A stretch of DNA of 64,000 nt, from the NCBI GenBank assembly GCA_945643635.1, contig CALZFC010000062.1, forward strand, positions 1,685,001 through 1,749,000. The letters are read 5' to 3'. The stretch comes from Allodiplogaster sudhausi. Lineage: Eukaryota > Nematoda > Chromadorea > Rhabditida > Diplogasteridae. Positions within the stretch are counted from its first letter, which is position 1; each line of letters begins with the position of its first letter. This document shows positions 1 through 13,789 of this stretch, piece by piece. Under the pieces are notes generated by a model. That model saw only the letters and a program-made list of their open reading frames with translations. It was not told where the DNA came from and did no database searches. The position numbers and the translations under genes were made by a program.

Positions 1-3000
1 TTGGGGCAGGATGATAAAGAACAGCAGCTAGCGGGCATTCCTTGCTATCTAGTTGATCCTTCAAATAGTACCACTAACTGTAGGCGAATGCTCACTTTAG
101 GTTTTACGGGATAACTTGTGATTGCAAAAACGCCACGTGTTAAGTAAAGGATTAAAAGAAGTGAGAGAGAGAGAGAGTGGAGAAAGAAGCGAGAGGTATA
201 TATGTAAGTAATATGCATATACAAGTGACCTGGATATGTATGCAGAAAACAAAAATGAACACGAATACAAGCTTCATTTTAAGAATAAGTTCTCGTACGT
301 TTTTTTTATTTCAATGTTCTCTGACAACTCTGTCCCTGCCCCTCTCGTGCCAGGAAGTTGCTTTTCGGCCTTACATATGTACATACATATTGTATGTATA
401 TAATCTCTGTATCGTTCACACAATCGGATCGATCCATCGATAAGTTGAATCGGTTTTTTTTTTGCAAAAAATATTTGATGAAAGTTGATGCAAAATCAGC
501 ATTACCTTTTGGTATAAATGCAGCGTTATAGAATGGTTTTTTTCCAAATTTTATTTCGAGTTATGTATTTTCCGTCCTTAGAAACACATGTTTTTTTCTT
601 TAGAAAATGCTGACAAGACACAGTTTGCCTTAAGAACAGCTTGAACGGCAAAATATCAAAGTTGCCAACTAGATTTCACCATTCGAAAATCTCCCCCTTA
701 TACATAGTTTAATTGTTTGTTATTTGTTTTGTTGTTGTTAGCGGGTCCCCCAAAAGTTTTCAGCTTCTTCTATTAATCTTTTTTAAACTTGTAGGTGTGG
801 ATGATGGCTGTTAATGAGATGGCCTCTCTAAAACGCTTAAGGGGATTAATATATCCCGTGCCTCTCCTTCCAATGGCGAAACCGCACGCATCCCTTAAAA
901 TAAGCCTTTTAGCGAATGTTGTTTTTCGCTCACTTCCCGGGAATGTTTTGGCGCAAAGTGCTAAACTCTAGTATCTGAGGAAAACACATAGTATGGATAG
1001 CGTAAGTTTCATTCGTCTTTTCGAGGTCACAGATAGAGAGAGAGTGTGGGAGAGAGAGAGGGTTAAGTAGAGATTGAGGAAGAGAGAGAGGAAAGAGAGA
1101 GAGAAAGAGAGAGTTACATAGGGTCAGTATAAGAGAGTGAAAAAATATGAGAGAGTGATTGAAGTTTAAAAAAAAATGGAGAGATTCGGAGAAGTAAGGA
1201 AAAGCTACGATACAGGAAGGAAAGACGATCTCCGCTTTGGCCGATTGGCGGCTTAAGAATTAACCAAAAAACATCGTTCGCGACTGCGCGCTTTGCCGAA
1301 ATCAAATGCGTTATTTTTCACGCTTTTCATCACTCTATTTCGTTACGTTTCCCTCTCCGTTTCTGGCTCGCTCTTTCTTTCCCTCTCTCTCTCTCTCTCT
1401 TTCTCTCTGTCGTTCTCTCTCTCTCTCTTTCTTCCTCTCTATTTCTCGCTGTCTTTTTTCTTCCTCTCCTTTTCTCATTCTTTACTAAGCCTCTTTCTCT
1501 CCGCTTTCCACATCTCCATCCACTTCCCTGTTCCCTTCAAGAATTAACAAGATGAAAGTTGTTTTTGTTTTTAGTTTTCCCCTTGCTTAGACAAGCTCTG
1601 AAGATTAATAACGACTTCAAGCCGCGTGCCTGAAATAGCAGCGAAAAGAGAATGGAAAAGGAAGATAAAGAATAAGAGATAAAGAGAAAGCATATACAGA
1701 GGGTATGAGAAAAGAGACAGAAATAAATGAAAGATCGAATGCGAGATAGGGAGAAATGATATAAAGATAAAAGTAAGTACATGGATACCGAATATGGTGG
1801 ATTTACCAAGTTGAGGAAGAAGAATCGAAAAAAAAAATTCTGAATCGAGTGGCAGTCGGTGTTCGTATGTATTTTGGGAGGCTCTATTATTGTGAAGTTT
1901 TGAACTAAGCGTTGTTGCCCGACACAGTCTAACATATCATTCCTTTAGTTTTTCTTCCCGTCTCTCACACCCTTTCTCTCTTAGTGTCTTTCCTCTTTCT
2001 GTCTTTCTCTCTTTCCCTCTTTCTCTCTTTCTCTCTTTCCCTCTTTCTCTCTTTCCCTCTTTCTCTCTCTCTCCCTCACTCTCTCTCTCTCTCTTTCTGT
2101 CTCTCGCTCTCTTTCTCTCTCCTTCTGTTGCTCTTTCTCGTTCTTTCTCAATGCTTCAACTAGCACTTGGCCCTATCCATTCTTATTTGTAGAGGAGCAA
2201 TCATCTTAGAAATCAGACAGGAGGGGGCAAAGAGTGGGAGAGATATAGAGAAAGAGAGAAGGAGAGAAAAGGTGAGAGTGAGAGAGAGTGAGTGAGGAAG
2301 AGAAAGAAAAGCATTTACATTTACATACAGCAAAATTACGAATTCTCTATGATTTTGCACTCTCTCCCGCCTTTCCTCCGCTTTTATATCATCGCAGAGA
2401 TTATGAGACGAAAAATGGCGAGAAATCGCTGTAGTGATTCCCGCTGCCGTAGTAGAATGTTCAGCCAGTTACACCGAGAAAAGCAGTATAAACCTTTCAC
2501 GGGATGTCCATGCAGTCACTCAGATTGCATATTTATTTATAAGTTCAACAAACATGTTTTGCCTTCGATATCACTTTCATTATTTTCTTTAGAAATTTGA
2601 AGTATGTATATTTATTTTGAAAAGAGTATCTATAAAAAATAAAAAAATTTTACCGCGTACCAATTAATTATTCGGACATCTTTTTTTAGTCCCCTCCGCA
2701 CTATATAATAGCACATCGTAGAAATCGAGTAGGAAGCAAAGAACCGAAAGAGAGAGAGAGGGAGAGAGAGTACAAAAGTGCAAGAGTGATTCTAAGATAG
2801 AATAAGTGACTGATATAAATAGAATCATTGCCTACTATTCTAGGAGGAGTTTGAGACGGCGGTTATACTTTTCCGCGTTATAAATGCGGCTAGATTAGAG
2901 TGTGAGATAGCCAATGACGACAAGCCGTTCCATCTTCATACGTGGAATGTGCAAGAAACGAGTTATATATGTCACGGGGTGGGGTGGCTCTGCTGATATG

Positions 3001-4641
3001 AGCACCCCTTTCTATGATAGAGTCTAATCTTCTCTGTATATTCATGCATCCATAGATGGGATGATTGAAGGTGTCACTTCAGGCTATCTGAGATCTCTCC
3101 CTCTCTCTTTCTCTCTATCTCTCTCTCTCTCTTCATCCTTCCAGAAGCACTGGAACAAGGCTTCTAATACTTGCAGAATGATGATAGAGCGTGATCTCGA
3201 TGGACGCTTTCCTTCTCCTCATCTTCTCCGATACTCTTTCTTCTATCTCCATTCGAGATGAATTCATGCGTTCCTCTAACATTAAGTCTCAATTAATCTC
3301 AATCATCTCTTTCCTTCTTTCCAGAACTCTCTGCTAAATCTCTTTATTCACTCGATCTCACACTTTTCTTCGTCTTCTTCAGTATCTCAATCCTAATAAT
3401 AATAAATCCTTACTTTTTTGGTGCATTGAATATCGCATGTATTTATAATTATGCACTGCTTGTTCTTAGTCATTCCAATCAAATCCGAATTGGTTTCAGA
3501 TGATGTCCTAGGTCTGGCTTTTTGTTCTCGGACGACGTTCTATTTCACTTAAGTTCACTCTCCCCCCCCTTCTCTCTCTCTCTCTCTCTCTCTCACTCTC
3601 TCTCTTTGTCTCCCACTCCCTCCCTCTCTCCCTTTCACTCTCTCTCTCTCTATGTTGATCTCCCTCACTACTTCAAAGTAAACACCCTATCTTATCACCC
3701 AACTCTAGTCTAGTCCTGCTCACCGTCTAACTTCCCGATATTTCATATCAGACTCACAAGTGCAAGAGGCCTCAGGGGAATCGAGAGGAAGGAGGAAGAG
3801 ATCTTTAAATGCATTTCCGCCTTTTACATCACAAAAGTAACGCTACTCTCAGCTGATTACGAAACTGGATGATGAAGCAGTGATATGAACAGAGCGGGCA
3901 TATGGTAGATCGAAAGATTGTATGAGAGAGAGAGACATGTGGAGAGACAGAGAGACAAAGACAGGAACAAGGGCGAGAGAGACATAGAGAGAGAGAGCGA
4001 GGGATATGGAGAGACAGAGAGACAAAGACAGGAACAAGGCGAGAAAGACCGACAGAGAGAGAGAGAGAGTGAGAGAGAGAGAGAATGAGAGAGAGAGTGA
4101 GAGAGAGAGAATGAGAGAGAGTTAGAGAGAGGGATATGGAGAGACAGAGAGACAAAGACAGGAACAGGGAGAGAGAGAGAGATAAAGACAGGGAGAGACA
4201 GAGAAAGCGATACAAAGAGAAAGAGTGAGGGAACGAGAGAGTGAGAGAGAGAGTTTTCCAAACAATTTATATTCTGATCAGAAAGGACGCATGATTTTCC
4301 TGGAAAACTTATATTATTTGCAGTCCACTTATTATTAATGGCGGCACCGTTCCTATGCTCCATAGTTTAACTTATTATGTGGAAATATTGAAAGCACAAA
4401 AGAGACAGACTTCGTCTCTAGCAAGGATGAACCTCCTTCTTTGCAAGGGCGCACACAAACACCGACGAGGCACATTTGATATATTTCCTTTCTTCAATTT
4501 TCTATTTCTTCCCAGCTAGACCGACTACAAAGAATTTCATTTATGTATTAGTGGGCGCAATGAGGCACTTTTGAATTTTGATTGAACTATATCCGAGTGG
4601 TTTAGGCGTAATAGTCGTATAATCTTCATCAGCCTATTTAA

Positions 4642-4643
<2 letters not shown>

Positions 4644-4676
<33 letters not shown>
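4644..4676. repeat. (CT)n microsatellite
   Basis: An uninterrupted CT dinucleotide run of about 33 bases, one of the longest pure runs in the left part. Confidence 0.9.
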
Positions 4677-4679
<3 letters not shown>

Positions 4680-5275
4680 TCACTTCTCTCTGCCGTGTTC
4701 GCTTGTCTTTCTACGTCCATCATCAGTGGACGCCCGTAAACCTTTCAGCAGCGGATCCTCTTCATTCAGCGCATTCTCACGCTTCTCACTCCCCTCCTCT
4801 CTCTCTCACTCGCTCTCTCTTTCTCGTACTCTCTCATTGTCTCATGTCTCTTTGTCTCTCCCTCTCTCTCTCTCTCACTCACTCGCTCTCTCTCGAGTTC
4901 GGCCGTCCACCACACGATTAGGGCTAAGCGCCTGACCGGCCGTCCGTCCGGCGAGCGAACAGACGCATGCTTTGGGCTTAGGCTGCTGCTACCACCAACT
5001 GACCGGGAAAGGAATCAGAGAGGGAAGGAGAGGAGGGAGGGAGGGAGAGAGAGAAAGACAGGGAGAATGAGAGGAGGAGAGGGAAAAGAGATGGATGCGA
5101 GGAGAAGGTTCAACGAGAGGAGAGAAGCAGAGAGAGATGAGCGAGCGCAGATTGCTAATGAGGAACGATGACTGTAGAGAGGATATTTGGGAAAGTTGAT
5201 GGAGGAAAAAAACGAATTTAGAGAAGTGAGGGCCAGAGAAGGAGAGCAGAAGAGAAACATTCGGTGAAGAAACTT

Positions 5276-5276
<1 letters not shown>

Positions 5277-5314
<38 letters not shown>
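5277..5314. repeat. (GA)n microsatellite
   Basis: An uninterrupted GA run of about 38 bases at the end of a GA-rich stretch that starts near 5010. Confidence 0.9.
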
Positions 5315-5319
<5 letters not shown>

Positions 5320-8240
5320 CTCAGCCTAGTCTAGTATAGCATTAGGGCGAACTGCTGCTGGTCATCGAATTGCATTATTTCGATTTTTAATATCTATAAA
5401 ATCCTCATTTTTAAAAGATAGAAATTTTAATTCCGAAATCACGTATCTCCTTGAAAAAAAGTTTTTATCGGCTACTCTTCGCCAATCATTAACAGCTTAT
5501 TTCACATTTATCCTGCAGTGAACGTTGCCACAATGAAGTGAGGCTCTATTTTAAGTAAAAAGCGGCCTTACGCGGAATTGTTCCTTGTAAGCTTGCAATT
5601 AATATTGGTAAATAAGATTTGCCTTCGCCTGTCAGCAGGTGACCCATGTACATTATTCAGATGTTCCCTGATTCTCTCGCCTTTCTCTTTCCTTTCTGTC
5701 TTTTGCATCGCCAAAAGGTCAGAGCTGTGATTAATCCTTCTTCATTAATCCCCTCCGGGGGATGCATTCTATTCATTCATATGCCCCAAGGCTTCTGTTG
5801 TAATGGCCAGTAATGGCTGTATTCCCTCTATTTGTGTCTTCCACTACTCAGCTTCAAGAAAAAATAGAGCGCTTGGATGTAAAACCCACCAAGGCCCATA
5901 AGTCCACTGTTCTCATTAAATTTTCCCCTTCTTTAAGCCTCATCATTATTTCTGACGTGATTAGTTAGAGATTTAATCACTTGGAACTATTACAGATTAT
6001 GTACTAAAAAGCGCACTATAAATCTCTGATCTCATTGTAATAGCAAGTGCTGCGTAGGAAGGGCAAAAGTTCAGCTAAACTTCTTCTTCTTCTCATTCCT
6101 GGTAAAGGGTAGGAGAAAACGTTTTGGCCCGAAAAAGGATTTATAAGAGTAATTTAGTGAATCATCCTTATACCCTTCGGCGGCAAACTCCAATTTTTTC
6201 TTTTTTTTAAAAATCAGTATGGATTACATCTGAGGTTAATGGTATAAAGAAAAAAGATCGATCAATAGGGATATTGGAGGAGAAAAGTGTTCAGTTTTCA
6301 TCACCGAAATGATATTAAATATCGTGTGCAGATATGAAGAAGAGAATATAGTGTGTTGTGATTCTGCGAATTCCAAAACTTCGCTCGAGTTTTTTGCCGG
6401 CGGCAGATTCCGTAGGTTATTTATCATTAGAAATGACGGAGTAGTAATAGGCACGCATGTTTATCTCGCCTTATCTCGCCGTAAGATACCATTGAATGGG
6501 ATAAGCCCTCGAGTTGGCATTTGGCGGATGAGGGGAGGAGAAGAGGGTTAGAGAAAGAGAGAAAGAAAGAGAGGGAGAGAAAGGGAGAGAGAAAGAGGAG
6601 AGAGAGAAGGATATCCGGGATAGACAGCCACGTGCTGTCGGCCTGTTGACCCAACCATCTTTGGCATTTTGTTGTTATGGGCGAGCGGAAAGAGAGGAAA
6701 ATACAGGGCGAGAGAGAGGGGGGAGAGATAGAGAAACAAGAGAAAAGAGAGCCATAAGTTCAGAAAAGGTGTGTTCTATGAAGAGGAAGGGTGCCTGCGG
6801 CGTGTAAACGGCGTAAACGTGCTTTTTTCTGCTTTCCTTTTGCGCCTTTACTTTTCCGGCCTATTTTGCAAGGAGAGAGAGAGAATATTTCTATCCTCCT
6901 ATCCATGGGCTTATCACCTCGTTCGGATTAAGCAAGTGCGATCTCTCTCTCTCTCTCTCTTTCTCCTCTTTCTCTTTTCTTCTCTGTCTTTCTCTCTCCC
7001 TTTCTCACTCTCTTAAGCTTCTTGTAAACAAGCATGGTCGTTCGAGCGTCAGATGTTTGCGAAGAGATGTGAAGATTGCCAAATGAATGCGTTCGGCAAA
7101 GGTTGTGGATCAAGGAAGCGTGTGTTTGGGAGGAAGTTGATGTGTATAGGTATTTATGTTATCCTGTTATGAGAGAGAGAGGGAAAGAGAGAGAGAGAAA
7201 GAGAGAGCTAGAGGCATACACGGAGAGAAGAGTTTGTTTTATGCCTCAAGGCATAACGATACGCGTACAGAGTGCATACAGCTTTCCGCCCATCCTCTTT
7301 GGCCTTATGGGGGTCGCTTGTGATTGGAGATGACTGGCAGAGGAGAAGTCGCATGGTGTTGGGGGAATGAGAGACAGAGAGAAAGAGAGAGACAGAGAGA
7401 GAGAGAAGGAGAAAGAGGGAGAGAGAGAAGGAGAAAGAGAGGGAGAGAAAAGTAATGAGAGAACGCAAGCGAGGAGCGAAGATCAAGACTGATACGAGCG
7501 GATTTAGAACGCTCATTCACTCCTCCCTCTCTTCCACTTTCCTCCCTCTCTCTCTCACTCTCTCTCTTTCACTCTCTCTCTCTCTCACTCTCTCTCTCAC
7601 TCTCTCTCACTCTCTCTCTCTCCATCTCCCTCTTTCCCTCTCTCTTGAGCAACCTTTAGGGCCCGCCAAAGGACGTCATCTGATTAGGCGACGAACGAAC
7701 GTAGTATGCGAATGAGTACACATGTATGAGAGAAGCAGACAGACGAGAGAAAGTTGAGAGTACGGTGGAAGGAAGAGGCGACAAAGAAGCAAAGGGGGTT
7801 GGCATGCATACCTATTTGACATTATCCACGTTACGTAAACAACAACAATTCTCGATACACACAAACAGACAAAGACACACAAGGGCCCTAGTACTCACCT
7901 GAGGATTTACGGCGGCTAATAGAAGCTTCTGCCCCCCCTTCCCACTGGGCTCTCTTCTACCACTCAGTGGGATATATGCAAATCTACGCATACTTCTCAT
8001 TTCGTGAATTTCTTCCCGAGAATCCCAATCAAAGTGCCGATTTAGCAAGACTTACTCTTTATCTTTATCTCCATTTAGACACGCCCCCTTTTCACACGGC
8101 TCAGCGAAATTAGCTGACTGCGATTTTGAATCATTGGCATTCATCTTCTCATCGAACTTCGCTCCAGATTTCCACTCTATTCGTTCGCTTCTTATTCGGT
8201 TGGGTTTCGGCAAAACAGCAGGGCCTCTTTGTAAATTGTT

Positions 8241-8243
<3 letters not shown>

Positions 8244-8281
<38 letters not shown>
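8244..8281. repeat. (CT)n microsatellite
   Basis: An uninterrupted CT run of about 38 bases. Confidence 0.9.
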
Positions 8282-8284
<3 letters not shown>

Positions 8285-8926
8285 ACTCTTAGCAGTTTTT
8301 CTCTTTCTCTCTCTCTCATTCTCTCTTTCATTTTGTCTTCCTCTATCTCTTTTCTCGCTACTCATCGTATTGAATTGAGGATAGTATTCATAATCATAAC
8401 TAGATTAGAAATATCATGCAATAACCACTTAAAGTGATTCCCTCATTTGGGTTCTATTTCTGAAGGTCTTTTGCTCGAAATCGACAGGCCAATTTCTCTC
8501 TCTCTCTTTCTCGCTTTTCTCTCATTTCCTTGCACGCTCAGTTGCTCACTCTGACTCCCTCACATCCAGTATCCGCATACTGTAGCATATTGGAAAGATG
8601 GAGAGCAAGAGAGCAAACAGCGAGAGATAGAGCGAGAGAGAGAGAGCTAGAGAGAGAGCGAGAGAGAGAGAGAGAGCGAGAAAGAGAGAGAGCGAGAGAG
8701 AGAGAGAGAGAGGGAGAGAAGAGGTAGATAGAGAACAGGATATCTTGTAAATCACACACACGAATTACATATGTAGCTGTCTACTAATTCCTCCCTCTTC
8801 AAGTTTACGCTACTAGTCACTTTGACTTCATTTCCTCTTCATACATGTTTTCAAGGATTCTTGATCTCTTCAATTAATCAGATTCTCACTTTCTCTCTCA
8901 CCCACTCTCTCTCTATCTCTCTCTCG

Positions 8927-8973
<47 letters not shown>

Positions 8974-9778
8974 CCTGCAAAGTTTCTCATCCGCCCGCTT
9001 ACAGTAATTTCTTGCTGATATACGAGTTATCATGTGATCTACACAACGTATTTACTCTTCTTTTTTCCTCCCCTTTGCAGCAGCGAAGCCTGCTTTGACT
9101 TGTTGACTGAAATTAATTAAAATATAAGAAGACATTTTATCAATTCAATCCTGAGATAATAGCGAAAGTATTGTAACGGGGTATTTTTATATTCATTGAT
9201 GTGAAGATTGAATTGCTAATTCTGCTAGATAAAGGATGTCGCTGCTAAAAATAAATGAATTGACTCTCTGTGTTTGCATATCCGTATGTGAGCAAGAAAA
9301 AGAGAGAGAGAGAAAGTGAGAGAGAAGAGGGCGTGATGGAGAGACTGAGTGAGAAAAGGAGGTGTGTGTGAGAGAGAGAAAGAGTAAGTGAGAAGAAGGA
9401 GTTAGAGAAAGAGAGATACAATGATTACGAAAAGTCGAGCAGCTGCTCCTAGCTATAATTCTGTTCTGGCTGGCCAAGAAACCGACTTGCGAATTTGGTG
9501 GTGTTCGATAGCCTGCCCGGAGACCCTCCTCCCACCGCGGCGGTTCCAACCCTCCTTCCCCTGCAGGCTCCCGACCCAGGCGCGGCTCTCATCCTCCTCC
9601 CCCTTCTGGTCTTCGCTAGGCTTATGTTCGCGACCGAAGAAGACAGACCGTGGCCACCGCCACTAGGAGAGAGCTTTGCTCAACTGACTCAGAGAGAAAG
9701 CCGCCAGAGGGCGAGAGGAAGGCAATGTTAGAGACAAATGAGAGAGATCGAGAGAGAAGAATTGGGATTATGCCCGTT

Positions 9779-9815
<37 letters not shown>

Positions 9816-9959
9816 GCCTCTTTCTCTCTCTCTGCCTCTTTCTCTTGCTATCTACCTTTCTCTTCCACTCCCTCTCTCACTTGCATCAAAAATGCGGTGG
9901 TGGTGAAGCAGCAGCCGCTCTCTGAAGCCTATTGCATCACACGGACACACATGTAGAAA

Positions 9960-9962
<3 letters not shown>

Positions 9963-10004
<42 letters not shown>
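9963..10004. repeat. (GA)n microsatellite
   Basis: An uninterrupted GA run of about 42 bases, followed by further interrupted GA sequence to about 10075. Confidence 0.9.
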
Positions 10005-10007
<3 letters not shown>

Positions 10008-10740
10008 GAAGGAAGTGGGAGAGGAATAGAGAGTAAGCCAGAGAGAGAGGGAAAAAGAGAGAGAAAGAGAGAACATATGTAAGCATAGTCATTGTGAAAA
10101 ACACTAATGACCGAATTCGGGAGTGTGACATGGTTGGGGGCGCTGATTCTTCGTTCCGTAATTATCAAGCTACCATCTCACAGTAATTTATCTCTCCTTA
10201 TCTATATTTTTTTTAAGTTTCAAAAGTTCCGTTTAATTTTAGTTTTGTGTTTAATTTTTTATTTCATCAGTGTATTAGAAAAAATTTTGTTCTACATTTC
10301 GAGAAAAGGTGCAGTGAGAAAACGAGCGCAGAAGAAGATGAGTCTAGTATGAAAGAGACAGCGACAGAGGGAGACAGAGAGACAGTGTGAGAGAGACAGA
10401 AGGAGAGAGACACAGAATCAGAGAAAAGAGAGAAAGAGAGAGGTACAGAGAGAAAGTGAGAAAGGGAGAGAGAGAGAGAGAGAGAGAGGAGAAATAAAGA
10501 GTGTACTTACACATGTAGACGACCACGCATCGAAATGTCTTAGCTTATGCTGCAGGGGGCTTAGCGGCCTGGCGCTTCTTCTTATAATTCTACTGCACCC
10601 GCCCGCTTCCGTAACTCTACGACTGATCGAAGAACTTTTCGTTCTCTGTTTCATTCGCTTTCTCTCTCTGTCTCTCTCCCCATAATCTCTCTCTCTCCTT
10701 CTCTCTCTCTCTCTTTCTCCTTCTCTCTCTCACTCTGACT

Positions 10741-10787
<47 letters not shown>

Positions 10788-12429
10788 GCTCTCTCTTTCT
10801 CTCTCTCTCTCGCTCTCTCTCTCTACTCCTCTTCCTTTCCCCTTTTACTACTTTCCTCGTGCTGTGCTCGCGTCGCCTCCTGTTCGTTGACCACTCGATT
10901 TCTGAAGTCTTAGCTCGACAAGCCAGCTAACCTTTGCGATCCCCTGAACCTTCATGAGAAAGGGAGAGAGTGAGATGGCGAGAGAGAGAGAAAGAGAGAG
11001 AAAGAGAGGGCGAGAGAGGGAGAAAGAGAGGCAGACGATTGTAATAAGTTACGCAGAGTTTATTGTGTAAGCGAGGAGGTAAGCTAAAGCTGACTCGAGA
11101 GCTTGTAGAAAAAAAGAAGATGATGAAGCTGAAAAAAAGAAGAAAAAGATGAAGAAAGCTCCTCCTCTCAATAATCTGTCTGCTCTCGAATGAATTGACT
11201 CCGTCACAATCGGCTATACTTCTTTTTTTTTCTTTCCATATCTAGCGCCAAGTTTCTATACTAAAATTTCTTTAAAAAATTCTTTTGTCAATTTTTCTTC
11301 CTATTACGTCTTCCAAGAAGATACGGTAGGCTTCTCGGAAGCGATACTCTTTCAATCTTTCTATCCCTCTCTCTCCCTTTCTTCCCCGCTTTCTCTCTCT
11401 CTCTCTTCTCTCTCCCTTTCTCTCCCTCTCTCTCCTTCTTTCTCCCTCTGTCTCGCTTGAATCCATAATATTAATCGCATTATTAAGTTGCCAGTATTCG
11501 ATCATACGCTTTTAAACGTGATTATTTTAATCCTTTTATCTCATATCAATGAAGAAAGCGCCCACTCCTCATCAAATGTTCATTTTCCGTCATTTCTTCT
11601 TCACTTCTGTCTCTTGCTCTCTTCATCGCGCTCTATCTCACTATCCTTCTATCTTTATCTTTTCCCTCTCTGTCTCTCTCTTATCTTACTTCCCTACCTC
11701 TCTCCCTTTCTCTGTCTCTCTCTCGCTCTCTCTAATACGCTTTCCCGCTCGTAATGAATATAACTAATATGCATGTATTGGCAGCAGTTGAAATCAGATG
11801 CATCTGAAGCATACTTTGTGAGTGTAAGCCAATTAGTCGACGGAAAGAAAAGAGGTACATAGTCGGAAAATAGGGAGGGAGAGAAAGAGACTCAAAAGCG
11901 GAAACATCTTAGAAAGAGATGATGCAAAATAAGAGAGCCAGATATGTAAATGAGAAAAGCACCTTCTCCTCTTCGACTAATCCGTCCTCTGGTTTACGTG
12001 CAGCCGTTTCTCTCTCTCACTCTCTTTACCGTCTACCCACTCTCTCTCTCTTACATACTCTCTCTTTGACTGTTTCCCCCTCCCTCTCTCTGCGCGGGCA
12101 TTCCTCCCTCTCTCAGATCACCACCTATAAGCCAATGTGCCCTCCTGTTGCTTGCACCCCTCCCTCTCCTTCCAATTCTCTCTTCTCTCCCGAGAGCCCA
12201 TTAGCTGTCGTGGCGGGGGGGGGGGGGGGAGCACGGAGTGGTCTAGCAAAGAGAAGCTGATTAGAAGACTGCCTTTGGGGGCAGACGATGCCCTCCCTCC
12301 CTCCCCTTCGAGGCCCTCTCAGACCTCCCTCTACTACGACGCTCAAAATACATTCCCCATAATTGGCACACAACATTGAGACGAGAATGATAAGCGGAGA
12401 AATCGGATACAGCGTGCATAATTGGAGGA

Positions 12430-12432
<3 letters not shown>

Positions 12433-12469
<37 letters not shown>
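12433..12469. repeat. (GA)n microsatellite
   Basis: An uninterrupted GA run of about 37 bases; a second pure GA block lies at about 12599-12625. Confidence 0.9.
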
Positions 12470-12472
<3 letters not shown>

Positions 12473-12585
12473 ATGGAGAAAGAGGGACAGTCGAAGAAAG
12501 AGATATTGCGCTGAAAGTCCATTCATCATGAGATAACGAACAGACATAGAGCATCTTTCTCGGAATGTGGAGGCGAGGAAGTGAA

Positions 12586-12625
<40 letters not shown>

Positions 12626-12749
12626 CAAGAGTGAGAGATTGGGATGAGAAAAAGAGCGTCACCAATATCCTCCTCTGAATTTGCAGATTAAGCGTCCAGA
12701 CATCAAGCGCCTCTAATCTTCATCACACGATCTCTCGAACTTTCTGTTC

Positions 12750-12751
12750 TG

Positions 12752-12784
<33 letters not shown>

Positions 12785-12903
12785 TGTCTCTTTTCCTTTC
12801 TCTCCATGTATTTCTTTCTCGCCCGCACTCTTCTCTCTCTCTCTCTCTCTCTGTCTTTGTCTCTTTTCCTTCCTCTCCATGTATTTCTTTTTCGCCCGCA
12901 CTC

Positions 12904-12964
<61 letters not shown>

Positions 12965-12980
12965 ACTCGCTATCTCTCGC
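12750..12980. repeat. CT-rich block with a duplicated unit
   Basis: Long CT runs (the longest at about 12910-12947) alternate with a repeated non-CT unit. The phrase with ttttcctt, ctccatgtatttcttt and cgcccgcactc occurs twice (about 12790-12830 and 12866-12905), so the block grew by tandem duplication as well as dinucleotide slippage. Confidence 0.8.
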
Positions 12981-13670
12981 GATTCGATCTCACGCTCGCT
13001 CCAAGAAGCGCCACATTCATTCGTATACTCCTGCACAAGAAAGTAAGTTATCTTGATGATGATAAGATAATTAGATTCTTATGGCTGATCCTTCGTTTCC
13101 TTGAGGAATCGCCTTGCAGAGACTCAAAGACTACTCGATGTTGATAACAGGATAAACAGTCAAGATGTGTGGATACTAGTGGATGGCAAAATGATCCATT
13201 CCTTACTCTCTCAACCCCTTCATTTCTCTTCCCTTTCTCTGCCATTCTGGCATTTCCATTTATAACACAACGCTTTCTTTTCCTATGTTGTGATATTTTG
13301 TTATCCTGTGGTACTTTTAATGTTAAACCCCTTGTTTGTAACTCTAAGACCGGAGAGTCTAGAGGGTTGTCTCGGCTAATTTGTGCTCCTTTCAGTTCAT
13401 TTCATACCGGCTAATCCCTTCCCTTTTGCACTACCCCCTCTATGAATGAGAAAGATACTTGCAGCATAAGCTACATATTTAGTCTTTATTGATGTATTTA
13501 GAAAAGCATATACCTTCTGTTGTGTTTCACTCTCTGTCATTCTTTTGCTTAATCTTTTGCTCTCTCTCTCTCTCTATTCTCTCTATGTATCTCTCTCTCT
13601 CATTTCCAGTGAACTTTGACGCTTGTCGACTGAGCGCACGTGCAGGAAACAGACCAAGAGAGCGATTGAG

Positions 13671-13701
<31 letters not shown>

Positions 13702-13757
13702 GAGAAAGAGAGAGAGAGAAAGAGAGAGAGAGAGAGTGAGAGAAAGAGAGAAAGAGA

Positions 13758-13789
<32 letters not shown>
